Shown here piece by piece: positions 14,302 through 21,989 of a stretch of DNA of 34,257 nucleotides. The position numbers and the translations under genes were made by a program. Under the pieces are notes generated by a model. That model was given only the letters and a program-made list of their open reading frames with translations. It had not been told where the DNA came from and made no database searches. The stretch lies in assembly GCF_905397435.1 (NCBI RefSeq), contig NZ_CAJPVI010000075.1, positions 1 through 34,257 on the forward strand. The letters run 5' to 3'. Position 1 is the first letter of the stretch; each line of letters opens with the position of its first letter. This stretch comes from Cupriavidus numazuensis. Lineage in GTDB: Bacteria; Pseudomonadota; Gammaproteobacteria; Burkholderiales; Burkholderiaceae.

Positions 14302-16110
14302 TCAGGACCATTCGGCCTCTTCGCGCTGGCGCCGCTGTTCGCGGTCCTGGCGGAACATCTCCTGCAGTTCGTCGCGCGCCTGGCGCGCCAGCGACACCAG
14401 CTTCTTCTGGTCCGTGTAATGCGGATAGAAGCGGTCGATGGCCTGGATGTTGTGCCGGCGGAAACGCATGGCCACATTGCGAGCCTCGGCCGGGTCGAAG
14501 CCCAGCCCTTCCAGTACGCGGCGGCCCAGCATCAGCGAACCCTCGAACATCTCGCGCTCGAACAGGTTCACGCCGCGGTCCTTGAGCTGGTAGATGTGCG
14601 AGACATGGCGCGCGCGCGCATAAATCTGCAGATCCGGATAGCGCTCACGCACGCGGTCAATCAGTTGCAGGCTGTCGTCCATGCCGTCGATGGCCACGAT
14701 CAGGATGCGTGCCTTGGCAATGCCGGCCGCTTCGAGCAGGTCCAGCCGGGTGGCGTCGCCATAGAAGATCTTGAACCCGTACTGGCGCAGGAATTCGATC
14801 TGATCGGGATCGTGGTCCAGCACGGTCACGCCGACGCCCTGGGCGTACAGCAAGCGGCCGATGATCTGCCCGAAACGCCCGAAGCCGGCGATCATCACCG
14901 GGTTGTCCTGCGGCGTGATGGCCTCATCCTCACGGCGCCTGGGCGCACCCATGCGCGGCGCCACCAGGCGGTCATAGGCCAGCAGCAGCAAGGGCGTGGC
15001 CACCATCGACAAGGCCACGATCAGCACCAGCAGCGCCTCGGTCTCGCGCGGCAGCAGGCCCGCCGTGCCGGCCACGCCGAACACGACGAAGGCGAACTCG
15101 CCGCCCTGGGAGATCAGCAGCGCGAACAGCAGCCGCTGTCCGCGCGCGATCTCGAAATAGCGGGCCAGGAACATCAGTACCGCGGTCTTGGCGACCACGA
15201 ACACAGCCACCAGTCCCAGCACGGTGCCCGGCGCGCGCGCCAGCACCGCGAAGTCGATCGACATCCCGACTGCCATGAAGAACATGCCGAGTAGCAGGCC
15301 CTTGAACGGTTCCAGGTCGGCCTCGAGCGCATGGCGATACTCGGAATCGGCCAGCAGCACGCCGGCGACGAAAGTCCCCAGCGCCATCGACAGGCCCACC
15401 GCATCCATCATCAGCGCAATGCCTACCACCAGCAGCAGCGCGAACGCGGTGAACATCTCGCGCATATCGGTCCGTGCGATGAAACGCAAGGCCGGACGGA
15501 CGAGGTAGCGCCCGCCGAAGACCACGGCGGCAATCACCGCCACGGCCTTGGCCGCGGACTGCCAGCCACCGCCGCCGGCGTCGGCCGCGCTCTCGGCCGC
15601 CAGCAGCGGCAGCAGCGCGATCATCGGAATCGCCGCGATGTCCTGGAAAAGCAGGATGCCGAAGCTCGCCCCGCCCGCAGGCGTGCCGAACAGGTTGCGC
15701 TCGCCCAGCGTGGCCAGCGCAATGGCCGTGGATGACAGCGCCAGCCCGAGCCCCGCCACCAGCGCCACCGGCCACGGCGCGCCGACCAGCGCCGCGAGGA
15801 TGCCGATCACCAGCGCGCACGCCGCCAGCTGGATGCCGCCATAGCCGAAGATGCTCCGCCGCAGCGCCCACAGCTTGCGTGGCTCCAGTTCGAGGCCGAT
15901 CACGAACATCATCAGCACCACGCCGAATTCCGAGAAGTGCAGGATCGACTCGACATTGGTCACCAGACGCAGCGCGAACGGGCCGATGGCTGCGCCGGCA
16001 AGCAGGTAGCCCAGCACCGCGCCAAGCCCGGTGCGGCGCGCGATTGGCACGGCCACCACGGCCGCCACCAGGAACACCACCAGTGCGATCAGGAAATCAT
16101 GCTGGTTCAT
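14302..16110 (-). CDS. kefC: KefC/KefB-like CPA2 K+/H+ antiporter with RCK (TrkA-N) domain
   Basis: A 602-residue membrane protein. The first ~380 residues form ~12 helices of the Na+/H+ exchanger (CPA2) fold, with GYLLAGAAIGPFALRLV, ALSSTAIALATL and LGTFVAGVLLADS. At ~405-520 a Rossmann RCK domain reads NPVMIAGFGRFGQIIGRLL, ..LDHDPDQIEFL.., FYGDATRLDLLEAAG. The C-terminal tail is charged. Kef systems expel K+ in exchange for protons when glutathione adducts form, acidifying the cytoplasm against electrophile damage. It overlaps the upstream kefF-like gene by ATGA (16107-16110), which suggests coupled translation. Length matches E. coli KefB/KefC (about 600-620). Gating by glutathione is inferred from the family and partner. 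Confidence 0.9.
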   Translation of the reverse strand: MNQHDFLIALVVFLVAAVVAVPIARRTGLGAVLGYLLAGAAIGPFALRLVTNVESILHFSEFGVVLMMFVIGLELEPRKLWALRRSIFGYGGIQLAACALVIGILAALVGAPWPVALVAGLGLALSSTAIALATLGERNLFGTPAGGASFGILLFQDIAAIPMIALLPLLAAESAADAGGGGWQSAAKAVAVIAAVVFGGRYLVRPALRFIARTDMREMFTAFALLLVVGIALMMDAVGLSMALGTFVAGVLLADSEYRHALEADLEPFKGLLLGMFFMAVGMSIDFAVLARAPGTVLGLVAVFVVAKTAVLMFLARYFEIARGQRLLFALLISQGGEFAFVVFGVAGTAGLLPRETEALLVLIVALSMVATPLLLLAYDRLVAPRMGAPRRREDEAITPQDNPVMIAGFGRFGQIIGRLLYAQGVGVTVLDHDPDQIEFLRQYGFKIFYGDATRLDLLEAAGIAKARILIVAIDGMDDSLQLIDRVRERYPDLQIYARARHVSHIYQLKDRGVNLFEREMFEGSLMLGRRVLEGLGFDPAEARNVAMRFRRHNIQAIDRFYPHYTDQKKLVSLARQARDELQEMFRQDREQRRQREEAEWS

Positions 16111-16682
16111 CCGCGCACCTCCGCGCCTGCCGCTTCCTGGCTATCCCCGTGGGCGCCAATGCGCCTGCAGACGTGCGCGATGTGCTCGGCCAGGACCTGG
16201 GCGTTGGTGTTGTCGGCGTCGTGCAGGACCAGCGGCGGCAGCCAATCCATGCCGCACAACCGCGCGGTCTGCTCCAGCGGCAGCAGGAATGCTTCGATCG
16301 GATGGCCGTGGTTGCCTTCCGGCCCATAGGAATCGAAGGTTCCGCCGGTGCTCGCCACGGCGAGCATGGATTTGCCGCGCAGGCCCGTGCCGCCGGGACC
16401 ATAGGCCCAGCCGTATTCGAGCACTTCATCGAGCCAGAGCTTGAGCAGCGGTGGCACGTTGTACCAGTGCACGGGGTACTGCAGCACTACCGTGTCCGCG
16501 GCAGCCAGCGCGCGCTGCTCGGCCACGACGTCGATGTCGTAATCGACATAGCGGCGATAGAGGTCGCGCACATCGACGTGCGGCTGCGAGGCGAGCGCCT
16601 CTGCCAACGGGCGATTGACCCGTGAATGGCCTGGCGTGGGATGCGCATAAATCACAACAATCGGAGATTCGCTTTTCGTCAC
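16107..16682 (-). CDS. kefF: KefF-like NAD(P)H:quinone oxidoreductase, ancillary subunit of the K+ efflux system
   Basis: A 191-residue flavodoxin-like quinone reductase. Motifs are VVIYAHPTPGHSRVNRPL (FMN phosphate loop), DLYRRYVDYDIDVVAEQ, LQYPVHWYNVPPLLKLWLDEVLEYGWAYG, GGTGLRGKSML and CGMDWLPP. The WYNVPPLLKLW and CGMDWLPP stretches resemble KefF more than KefG. KefF binds the antiporter's RCK domain and is needed for full efflux, and also reduces quinones. It lies immediately upstream of the antiporter gene with a 4-base overlap, as in E. coli kefFC. A candidate promoter lies at 16789-16817. Confidence 0.88.
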   Translation of the reverse strand: MTKSESPIVVIYAHPTPGHSRVNRPLAEALASQPHVDVRDLYRRYVDYDIDVVAEQRALAAADTVVLQYPVHWYNVPPLLKLWLDEVLEYGWAYGPGGTGLRGKSMLAVASTGGTFDSYGPEGNHGHPIEAFLLPLEQTARLCGMDWLPPLVLHDADNTNAQVLAEHIAHVCRRIGAHGDSQEAAGAEVRG

Positions 16683-17031
16683 GGCGGTTTAGTCCGAAAT
16701 TTCAGGCGTACCCATCGCAGCGGGGGCGCTGCGACAGAACGGAATGCGGCGTTGCAGCAAATCCACAAACGGACAGTCGCAACAATTGATCACATTTTCT
16801 CAAGTTTTTGATTTCAATGAAGGTTTTCATAGAAATTAGGTTCGCCTAGGCCTGCTGCGACGCGGGAAGCTTACGCCGAACTGACAGTTCCGCTACAATA
16901 CTTTTCGAATTGCATCAATATAGTGTTTGCCCTAATCTGGCGCACAGTGATGCGAAAAGTGCCTGGACGAATACCACAGCGGTGCTATTTTTATCGCTGA
17001 TTGCACCGGATTGCACCGGGAAGGAAACATC
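16683..17031. other. Divergent intergenic region kefF / GNAT, AT-rich core
   Basis: This 349-base gap separates two divergent genes. Its middle (~16780-16850) is clearly richer in A/T than the flanks and contains the inverted repeat atgaa-ggtt-ttcat at 16818-16831. Near the GNAT start a 10-base direct repeat (ttgcaccgg(a/g)) occurs twice at 17001-17020, the second copy leading into the Shine-Dalgarno GGGAAGGA. I see no RNA gene or coding region here. Confidence 0.55.
16789..16817 (-). promoter_or_regulatory. Candidate promoter of the kefF-kefC operon
   Basis: On the minus strand TTGAAA (16817-16812) and TGTGAT (16794-16789) are separated by 17 bases, about 107 bases before the kefF start. 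The -35 is good and the -10 matches four of six positions. Confidence 0.4.
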
Positions 17032-17730
17032 GTGAATCCGCTCGAACTGAGCAAGGCCGTCGGCGCAGTTACCGACGAAGATCTGCGCAAGGCAGCCGAA
17101 GCCGCACAGGCCGCACAGCGCGCCACCGTTCTGGTGCGCGAGCTGGCCGCCCATCACCGCTCGCGCCTGCTGAAGCATTTCCTCGCCCTGGGCGAGGAGG
17201 ATCGCCTGCTCCGTTTTGGCCAATCCGTGGGCAACCACGTGATCGAAGCGTATGTCGACAGCATCGACTTCGACCATGATTCCGTGTTCGGCGTGTATGA
17301 CGAGAAGCTCGAACTGGTCGGCGTCGGCCACTTCGCCAACCTGCGCGACAACGCGCAGGGCCGCGTGGCGGAATTCGGCGTATCGGTGTCGAAGAGCGCG
17401 CGCGGGCGCGGCATCGGCAGCGCGCTGTTCGAGCGTGCCGCCATCCACGGCCGCAACACCAGCGTGCGCACGCTCTATATGCACTGCCTGTCGCGCAATG
17501 CGGCCATGATGCATATCGCCAAGAAGGCCGGCATGAAGGTGCAGTACGCGTACGGCGAAGCCGATGCCTACCTGGAACTGCCGCCCGCGGACACCATGAG
17601 CCGCCTGACCGAGGCGCTGGACGAGCAGGTCGCCGACCTGGACTATCTGGTGCGCCGCAACCTGCGCGACGCGCGCCGCTTTGGGCTGCGCTTCTGGCGC
17701 TCGATGGTGCCGCAGAAGCACACCGCCTGA
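17032..17730 (+). CDS. GNAT-family N-acetyltransferase
   Basis: A 232-residue protein with a GNAT acetyl-CoA-binding core at ~90-185. It includes VAEFGVSVSKSARGRGIGSALF, where RGRGIG is the pyrophosphate-binding motif A, and CLSRNAAMMHIAKKAGM (motif B). An N-terminal ~55-residue helical extension (LSKAVGAVTDEDLRKAAEAAQAA) and a C-terminal helical tail are outside the core. The GTG at 17032 has a GGGAAGGA Shine-Dalgarno 6-7 bases upstream, better than the ATG at 17011. The acceptor substrate is not predictable. It is monocistronic, bounded by the terminator at 17769-17797. Confidence 0.88.
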   Translation: MNPLELSKAVGAVTDEDLRKAAEAAQAAQRATVLVRELAAHHRSRLLKHFLALGEEDRLLRFGQSVGNHVIEAYVDSIDFDHDSVFGVYDEKLELVGVGHFANLRDNAQGRVAEFGVSVSKSARGRGIGSALFERAAIHGRNTSVRTLYMHCLSRNAAMMHIAKKAGMKVQYAYGEADAYLELPPADTMSRLTEALDEQVADLDYLVRRNLRDARRFGLRFWRSMVPQKHTA

Positions 17731-17768
17731 TAAGGCTGCGGCCCGGCCTGACACCGGCCCCACGCCAG

Positions 17769-17797
17769 ACGGCGCATCGTGACGATGCGCCGTTTTT
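17769..17797 (+). terminator. Rho-independent terminator after the GNAT gene
   Basis: A perfect 11-bp stem (acggcgcatcg / cgatgcgccgt) with a 3-base loop, followed by five T residues, lies 39 bases after the GNAT stop. On the opposite strand no T-run follows, so it serves the plus strand only. Confidence 0.92.
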
Positions 17798-17812
17798 GTT
17801 CTGGGCTGCCGT

Positions 17813-18304
17813 TCAGCCGCCAGCCACGGGCAATGCCGTGGTGTCCTTGATGCTTTCCAGCGCAAAGCTGGAGCGGACGTCGATTACGGACGGGTGCGCC
17901 AGCAACTGCTCCTGCATGAAGCGCGCAAAGTGCTCCATGTCTTCGACATAGACCTTGAGCAGCAGGTCCATTTCGCCCGTCATCGCATGACAGGCCGCGA
18001 CTTCCGGCCAAGTGCCGATAGCCGCGCGGAACAGGTCCAGCGGCGCCTTGCCCTTTGGCGCGCCACCGTGCTTTTCCAGCCGCACGTTGATATAGGCCAG
18101 GAGGCCCAGGCCGATCTTGCCGGGCTCGAGCAGCGCCGCGTACTGGCGGATCACACCGATCTCCTCAAGCCTGCGGATACGCCGCAGGCAGGGACTCGGC
18201 GACAGGTTCACGCGCTCGGCCACCTCCAGGTTGGTCAACCGGCCGTTGGTCTGCAGGACCTCGAGGATCTTCCGGTCGATCTTATCCAACTCCACCTTGC
18301 TCAC
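17813..18304 (-). CDS. Lrp/AsnC-family transcriptional regulator
   Basis: A 163-residue Lrp-type regulator. The N-terminal helix-turn-helix is LDKIDRKILEVLQTNGRLTNLEVAERVNLSPSPCLRRIRRLEE, with LSPSPCLRRIRRLE the recognition helix. The linker GVIRQYAALLEPGKIGLG leads to an AsnC ligand domain (FVEDM-type segment VYVEDMEHFARFMQEQL, and MTGEMDLLLKV). Such proteins sense amino acids as octamers and often repress themselves. The GTG at 18304 has GGAG ten bases upstream; an in-frame TTG at 18337 would add 11 residues. Two 10-bp palindromes at 18342-18351 and 18361-18370 are candidate self-regulatory sites. Target genes are unknown. Confidence 0.9.
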   Translation of the reverse strand: MSKVELDKIDRKILEVLQTNGRLTNLEVAERVNLSPSPCLRRIRRLEEIGVIRQYAALLEPGKIGLGLLAYINVRLEKHGGAPKGKAPLDLFRAAIGTWPEVAACHAMTGEMDLLLKVYVEDMEHFARFMQEQLLAHPSVIDVRSSFALESIKDTTALPVAGG

Positions 18305-18341
18305 GATTTCGTTGCTCCGCAATATGTTTATTGGCAATTTT

Positions 18342-18370
18342 TTTGCGCAAATTTAGCAAGTTGTGCACAA
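18342..18370. promoter_or_regulatory. Paired palindromes, candidate Lrp-type operator
   Basis: tttgcgcaaa (18342-18351) and ttgtgcacaa (18361-18370) are perfect 10-bp palindromes with centres 19 bp apart. They sit on one DNA face in an AT-rich stretch just upstream of the Lrp-family gene. Lrp proteins typically bind phased sites in such DNA. Operator function is inferred. Confidence 0.45.
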
Positions 18371-18581
18371 GTACGCAATTTTTTGTGGCAGCCACCCCGG
18401 TTTGACGTCGTATTCATCACTCCTTGAGCGAAATCAGGCGCCGGGAAAGCGGATTTGCCGGTAGTCCGTTCGACGTGGGAGAAGGCAAGGATGGTGCCAA
18501 GCCCGCTGCACAGGCAGCGGGCATTCTACGGTTGTTCGGCCGTTTTCCGGCGAAAATGCCGGCGCCTACGCCGCTGAGGCC

Positions 18582-18617
18582 CAAAAAGAAACGCGCGACC
18601 CGTGAAGGTCGCGCGTT
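18582..18617 (-). terminator. Rho-independent terminator of the EF-hand gene
   Basis: Read on the minus strand, an 11-bp stem (aacgcgcgacc / ggtcgcgcgtt, six-base loop) is followed by TTTCTTTTTGG. It lies 45 bases beyond the stop of the EF-hand gene. Confidence 0.8.
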
Positions 18618-18661
18618 CGTCTCGGCCAGCGTCCCGGTCATTCCGGGACGAGTCAACCGGT

Positions 18662-19240
18662 TCAGCCGCCGCTGCTGGAAGGAGCTCCCGGTGCGGCTGG
18701 CGCGCCAGGGCCGCGCGGCATGCGCTGCATGCGTTCCTGGTGCATCTTCTGCATGCCGGCCTTGATTTCGTCCTGCGTCAGCTTGCCATCATGGTTCGCA
18801 TCGAGCTGGTCGAAACGTTGCGCCAGGCGCGGCATCCCTGCCTTGGCCTCGTCCTTGGTCAGCGCGCCATCGCCGTTCTTGTCAGCGGCCTTGAACTTGG
18901 CATCGAATTCCTTCTGCATCTCGGCGCGACGCTGTTCCATCGACGCCTTGCGGTAGGCCGCCATCTCGTTCTTGTCGAGCTTGCCGTCGTGGTTGGTATC
19001 GATGCGGTTGAAGAGCGCGTCGGCCTCGGCCTTGGAAATCGCGCCGTCGCCGTCGGTGTCGACCGACTTCATCCACATCCCACCGCCATGGTCCATGTGG
19101 TGGTGCATCCCGCCACGCTGAGCCGGCGCTGGCGCAGGCGCGGTTGTAGCGGCTTGGGCAAACGCGCCGCCGGCGACGAGGAACGCGGCGGAAGCGGCCA
19201 GGAATTGCTTGAGAATTTGCGGCTTGGATTTGCCTTGCAT
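18662..19240 (-). CDS. Exported EF-hand calcium-binding protein
   Basis: A 192-residue protein with a Sec signal peptide (KSKPQILKQFLAASAAFLVAGGAFA, cleavage likely after AFA-Q ~29). A His/Met/Gly-rich linker (GGMHHHMDHGGGMWM) could bind metal. Four EF-hand loops follow: DTDGDGAISKAE, DTNHDGKLDKNE, DKNGDGALTKDE and DANHDGKLTQDE. All keep Asp at 1, 3 (or Asn) and 5 and Glu at 12, so all should bind Ca2+. The tail is Pro/Gly/Ala-rich. The start has an AAAGGAG Shine-Dalgarno six bases upstream. It is probably periplasmic. It is downstream of gspC on the same strand but 171 bases away with its own terminator; no functional link is shown. Confidence 0.88.
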   Translation of the reverse strand: MQGKSKPQILKQFLAASAAFLVAGGAFAQAATTAPAPAPAQRGGMHHHMDHGGGMWMKSVDTDGDGAISKAEADALFNRIDTNHDGKLDKNEMAAYRKASMEQRRAEMQKEFDAKFKAADKNGDGALTKDEAKAGMPRLAQRFDQLDANHDGKLTQDEIKAGMQKMHQERMQRMPRGPGAPAAPGAPSSSGG

Positions 19241-19411
19241 GTCGTGCTCCTTTTCATCACGTGGGCATGTACGGATTAGAACGCGGACGATGCGGGGAAG
19301 TTGGCGGTTTTAATACGATGTTACGCGGCTCACAGAATGGGCTGGCGGCCGTAAGCGATCGCAAGGGATCACGAATATTGGACGAGACACTGGTTGCCGG
19401 TCCGGCCGGAT

Positions 19412-20101
19412 TCAGTTCTTCGGCACAAGCGGCTCCGCCATTGGCGCGGCCGGCGCCATGGCAGGCTGGAGCTGGCGCGGATCGACTTCCTGCGCCTGCG
19501 GTTGCGCCCCCGGGGGCTGCATGGTGGCAGACGCTGGCGGCTGCACAGGTTGTGCAGGTGGCTGGCTGACAGCTGGCGCGGGCGGTGTCATCGGCGTAGC
19601 AAGCGGCGCAGCGGCGCCGGAGGGCGGCGTCGCCGGCAGCGATGGCAGGCCCGAACGCGCAGCGCCGGCCTGCACCGGCAGCGCGATTTCCTGACGAACG
19701 CCATTGCGCTCGATCACCACGGAACGGCCGTGGATCTCCACCAGGCGAATTTGCGCGGAGAGCGCCGTGCCGGCGCGCACAGCCTTGGGCGGCCCGCCGT
19801 CCAGCGACACGATGGCAGCGCCGGCGCCGTCGGCCACATCCGCCACGACCCCGATCAGTTGCACGTCGCGAACGCCGCCCTGCGCCGAGCCGCCAAACAG
19901 CGTGGCCACAGCGCCGGTCTCCACGGCCTCGGTCTGCGCCACGCGGGCGGACTGCGGCACCGGAATCGTGCGCATCGCGCTGAAGGTCAGCGCCCAGCGT
20001 GTCGCCAGTGCGCACAGCGCGATGAAGAGAACCAGACTGGCTGCGCGCGGCAACCAGGCCGCGGCATCGAGACGGAAGGCGGGCCGGATAGAGAGTTGCA
20101 C
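19412..20101 (-). CDS. gspC: Type II secretion system protein GspC (lacking a PDZ domain)
   Basis: A 229-residue inner-membrane protein. A short cytoplasmic N-terminus precedes one membrane helix (AASLVLFIALCALATRWAL, ~20-38). The periplasmic homology region (~65-145) contains VATLFGG, VQLIGVVADVADGAGAAIVSLDGGPPKAVRAG and QIRLVEIHGRSVVIERNGVRQEIAL; this region contacts secretin GspD. Instead of a C-terminal PDZ domain it has an ~85-residue Pro/Ala/Gln-rich tail. The start is a GTG with no clear Shine-Dalgarno. It is transcribed away from the other gsp genes, with hmp and nsrR lying between. GspC links the inner-membrane platform to the secretin and helps choose substrates. Confidence 0.88.
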   Translation of the reverse strand: MQLSIRPAFRLDAAAWLPRAASLVLFIALCALATRWALTFSAMRTIPVPQSARVAQTEAVETGAVATLFGGSAQGGVRDVQLIGVVADVADGAGAAIVSLDGGPPKAVRAGTALSAQIRLVEIHGRSVVIERNGVRQEIALPVQAGAARSGLPSLPATPPSGAAAPLATPMTPPAPAVSQPPAQPVQPPASATMQPPGAQPQAQEVDPRQLQPAMAPAAPMAEPLVPKN

Positions 20102-20171
20102 GGAATCAGGGATACGCTCGACAAGGAACGCGCCAAGCGTACCAGACCCCTATGACCGTGTCTGTGACGGC

Positions 20172-21392
20172 TTACAACAGGTCGTCGAGCAGATCCGGGC
20201 CGAACACTTCGCGGTGAATATGCCCGACCGGCACGCCGGCGCTGATCAGCGCGTGCCGCTGCGCCTGCATGAAACCGAGCGGTCCGCACAGGTGGAAGTC
20301 GCCGTCGATAAACAGGCGGTTATCGGCGGCATCGAGCAGCGCGGCGACCGGCATGGTGCCCGCGTGGTCGTAGTCGCGGCCCGCGACATCGGCGGCTTGC
20401 GGCTGTTCATAGCTGACATGGGTACGCAGTTGCGGCAGGCGCTCCCTGGCCCAGGCCACGTCGGCACGGTGGGCGTGGTGGCGGCCGTCGCGTGCCGCAT
20501 GGGCGAACAGGATCTCGCGCTTGGAGCCTTGCGCGGCCAGCGTGCGCAGCACCGACAGCATCGGCGTAATGCCGATACCGGCCGACAGCAGCACGATCGG
20601 GCGGTGGCCATCCAGGCGCGGCGCGAAGTCGCCAAACGGCGCGCTGACGGACAGTTCGGTGCCGACCTGCGCATTGGCATGCAGCCAGTTGGAGACGGCG
20701 CCGGCCGGCGTGGCGTGATCGCCGTCCTCGCGCTTGACCGAGATCTGCCACGTCGGCAGGCTGCGCTCCGCGGACAGCGAGTACTGGCGCTGCTGGCGGT
20801 TGCCATCGTCGAGCGCAACCTCGACGCTGATGTACTGGCCCGGGCGGAAATCGCGCAGCGGCTGGCCATCCACGGCCGACAGCGTCAGCGCGACCACGGT
20901 GTCGCTCTGCACTTCGCGGCGGTCGACCCGCACGGCGATGCGTTCGCCGGCAGCCATGCCGGTGCTCTGGTACAGGCGCGCTTCGGCGGCGATCAGCTCG
21001 CCGGCCAGCAGCCAGTAGGCTTCGTCCCAGGCGGCAATCAGTTCGGGCGTGGCGGCTTCGCCGAGCACGGCCGAGATGGCGCCCAGCAGGTGCCGGCCAA
21101 CGATCGGGTAGTGCGCGGGCTTCAGGCCCACGGCTGCATGCTTGTGGACGATGCGTTCGACCACCGGCGCAAGCGCGTTGGCGTTGTCGATATTGGCAGC
21201 GTAGGCAAACACCGCAGAGGCGAGCGACTGCTGCTGCGAACCGTTGGCCTGGTTGCCCATATTGAAGAGCTGGGTCAGTTCAGGCCGCGCAGCGAGCATC
21301 TCGCGGTAGAAATGGGTGGTGATGGCGAGGCCATGTTCACGCAGCACCGGTACGCTGGCATCGATATAGGGGCGGGAAGCAGCAGACAACAT
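20172..21392 (-). CDS. hmp: Flavohaemoglobin, nitric oxide dioxygenase
   Basis: A 406-residue enzyme oxidising NO to nitrate with O2 and NAD(P)H. The globin domain (~1-140) keeps E. coli Hmp numbering for key residues: Tyr29 (THFYREM), Gln53 and proximal His85 (VHKHAAVGLKP). The FAD domain shows FRPGQYISVEV and RQYSLSAE; the NAD domain shows SAGIGITPMLSVL and CGPLGFMQAQ. Full length compared with ~396 for E. coli. GGAG lies nine bases before the ATG. A palindrome resembling NsrR sites lies 19-45 bases upstream, and nsrR is the adjacent upstream gene, so induction by NO through NsrR is expected. Confidence 0.96.
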   Translation of the reverse strand: MLSAASRPYIDASVPVLREHGLAITTHFYREMLAARPELTQLFNMGNQANGSQQQSLASAVFAYAANIDNANALAPVVERIVHKHAAVGLKPAHYPIVGRHLLGAISAVLGEAATPELIAAWDEAYWLLAGELIAAEARLYQSTGMAAGERIAVRVDRREVQSDTVVALTLSAVDGQPLRDFRPGQYISVEVALDDGNRQQRQYSLSAERSLPTWQISVKREDGDHATPAGAVSNWLHANAQVGTELSVSAPFGDFAPRLDGHRPIVLLSAGIGITPMLSVLRTLAAQGSKREILFAHAARDGRHHAHRADVAWARERLPQLRTHVSYEQPQAADVAGRDYDHAGTMPVAALLDAADNRLFIDGDFHLCGPLGFMQAQRHALISAGVPVGHIHREVFGPDLLDDLL

Positions 21393-21410
21393 CAGGCAAG
21401 GCTCCGTTTT

Positions 21411-21437
21411 AAATCATGCAAATAAAATGCATGTTTT
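21411..21437 (-). promoter_or_regulatory. Candidate NsrR operator of hmp
   Basis: An inverted repeat with perfect arms catgca (21415-21420) and tgcatg (21428-21433), centred on 21424, has flanking A/T matches at 21411-21413 and 21435-21437. The 11-1-11 layout and the ATGCA-rich arms resemble the E. coli NsrR consensus (AAGATGCYTTT half-sites). It lies between nsrR and hmp, 19 bases before the hmp ATG. Confidence 0.7.
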
Positions 21438-21495
21438 TACTCACAACAAAGCCGGCGCACGTGTAACGCCAGAACAGCGGCTCAAAGCGTGCCGT

Positions 21496-21948
21496 TCAGG
21501 CCGTACGCCGGCTCACAAAATCGCGATGCAGCCGGATGATCGACTCGGCAGTCTGGCTGCCGGTCACATCCGCCAGGGTGACCGTATCAAGCGAGCGATA
21601 GAACGCCTGCTCTGCCTCGTCCAGCGCCCGGCGCAGCCGGCAGTTGCCATTCAGCGCACAGGGCGGGTTGTCGCAGTCGATGACCGGCTTGTGCCCTTCC
21701 AGCTCGCGCAGGATCGTGCCAATCGTGAGCTCGCCGGCCTGCGGCCCGAGTTCCAGGCCACCGTGGCGGCCGCGCGTGGCGGTGATCCAGCCCAGCTTCG
21801 ACAAGCGTGCCGCCACCTTCACCAGGTGGTGGTGCGAAATGTCGAACTGCTGCCCCACTTCGGCAATGGTGATGGGTCGGCTGCCGTCGGCGCGCGCGAC
21901 GTACATCAGCAGCCGCAGCGCGTAGTCGGAGAAGCGGGTCAGTTGCAT
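21496..21948 (-). CDS. nsrR: Rrf2-family NO-sensing repressor NsrR
   Basis: A 150-residue Rrf2 regulator. The winged helix covers MQLTRFSDYALRLLMYVA through ISHHHLVKVAARLSKLGWI. Iron-sulphur ligands Cys92, Cys97 and Cys103 (CDNPPC then ALNGNC) have exactly the C-x4-C-x5-C spacing of E. coli NsrR (91/96/102), separating it from IscR and RsrR types. NO destroys the cluster and releases DNA, inducing hmp. It is upstream of hmp on the same strand with a 103-base gap containing an operator; another candidate operator (21967-21989) lies in its own promoter. It has no strong Shine-Dalgarno. Confidence 0.94.
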   Translation of the reverse strand: MQLTRFSDYALRLLMYVARADGSRPITIAEVGQQFDISHHHLVKVAARLSKLGWITATRGRHGGLELGPQAGELTIGTILRELEGHKPVIDCDNPPCALNGNCRLRRALDEAEQAFYRSLDTVTLADVTGSQTAESIIRLHRDFVSRRTA

Positions 21949-21966
21949 CGTGGTGACATCTTAGAT

Positions 21967-21989
21967 AAGCAGTATTTCAAATGCAAGTT
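21967..21989 (-). promoter_or_regulatory. Candidate NsrR operator of nsrR (autoregulation)
   Basis: A 23-base site with 11-1-11 layout, half-sites aagcagtattt and (reverse strand) aacttgcattt around C21978, begins 19 bases upstream of the nsrR ATG. Its half-sites keep the AA....TTT ends and a GCATTT arm of the NsrR consensus. Autoregulation is inferred. Confidence 0.55.

Larger units (their letters stand above)
18305..18661. other. Intergenic region upstream of the Lrp gene
   Basis: The left part (~18325-18390) is AT-rich and contains two 10-bp palindromes, listed separately. The right part contains a 9-bp GC stem (gcccgctgc 18501-18509 / gcagcgggc 18514-18522) with no T-run, and the minus-strand terminator at 18582-18617. 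No coding region is supported. Confidence 0.5.

Noticed and set aside
19704..21425. Plus-strand open frame (~573 codons) opposite gspC and hmp
   Set aside because: It spans two genuine genes and their intergenic operator region on the other strand and shows no domain.
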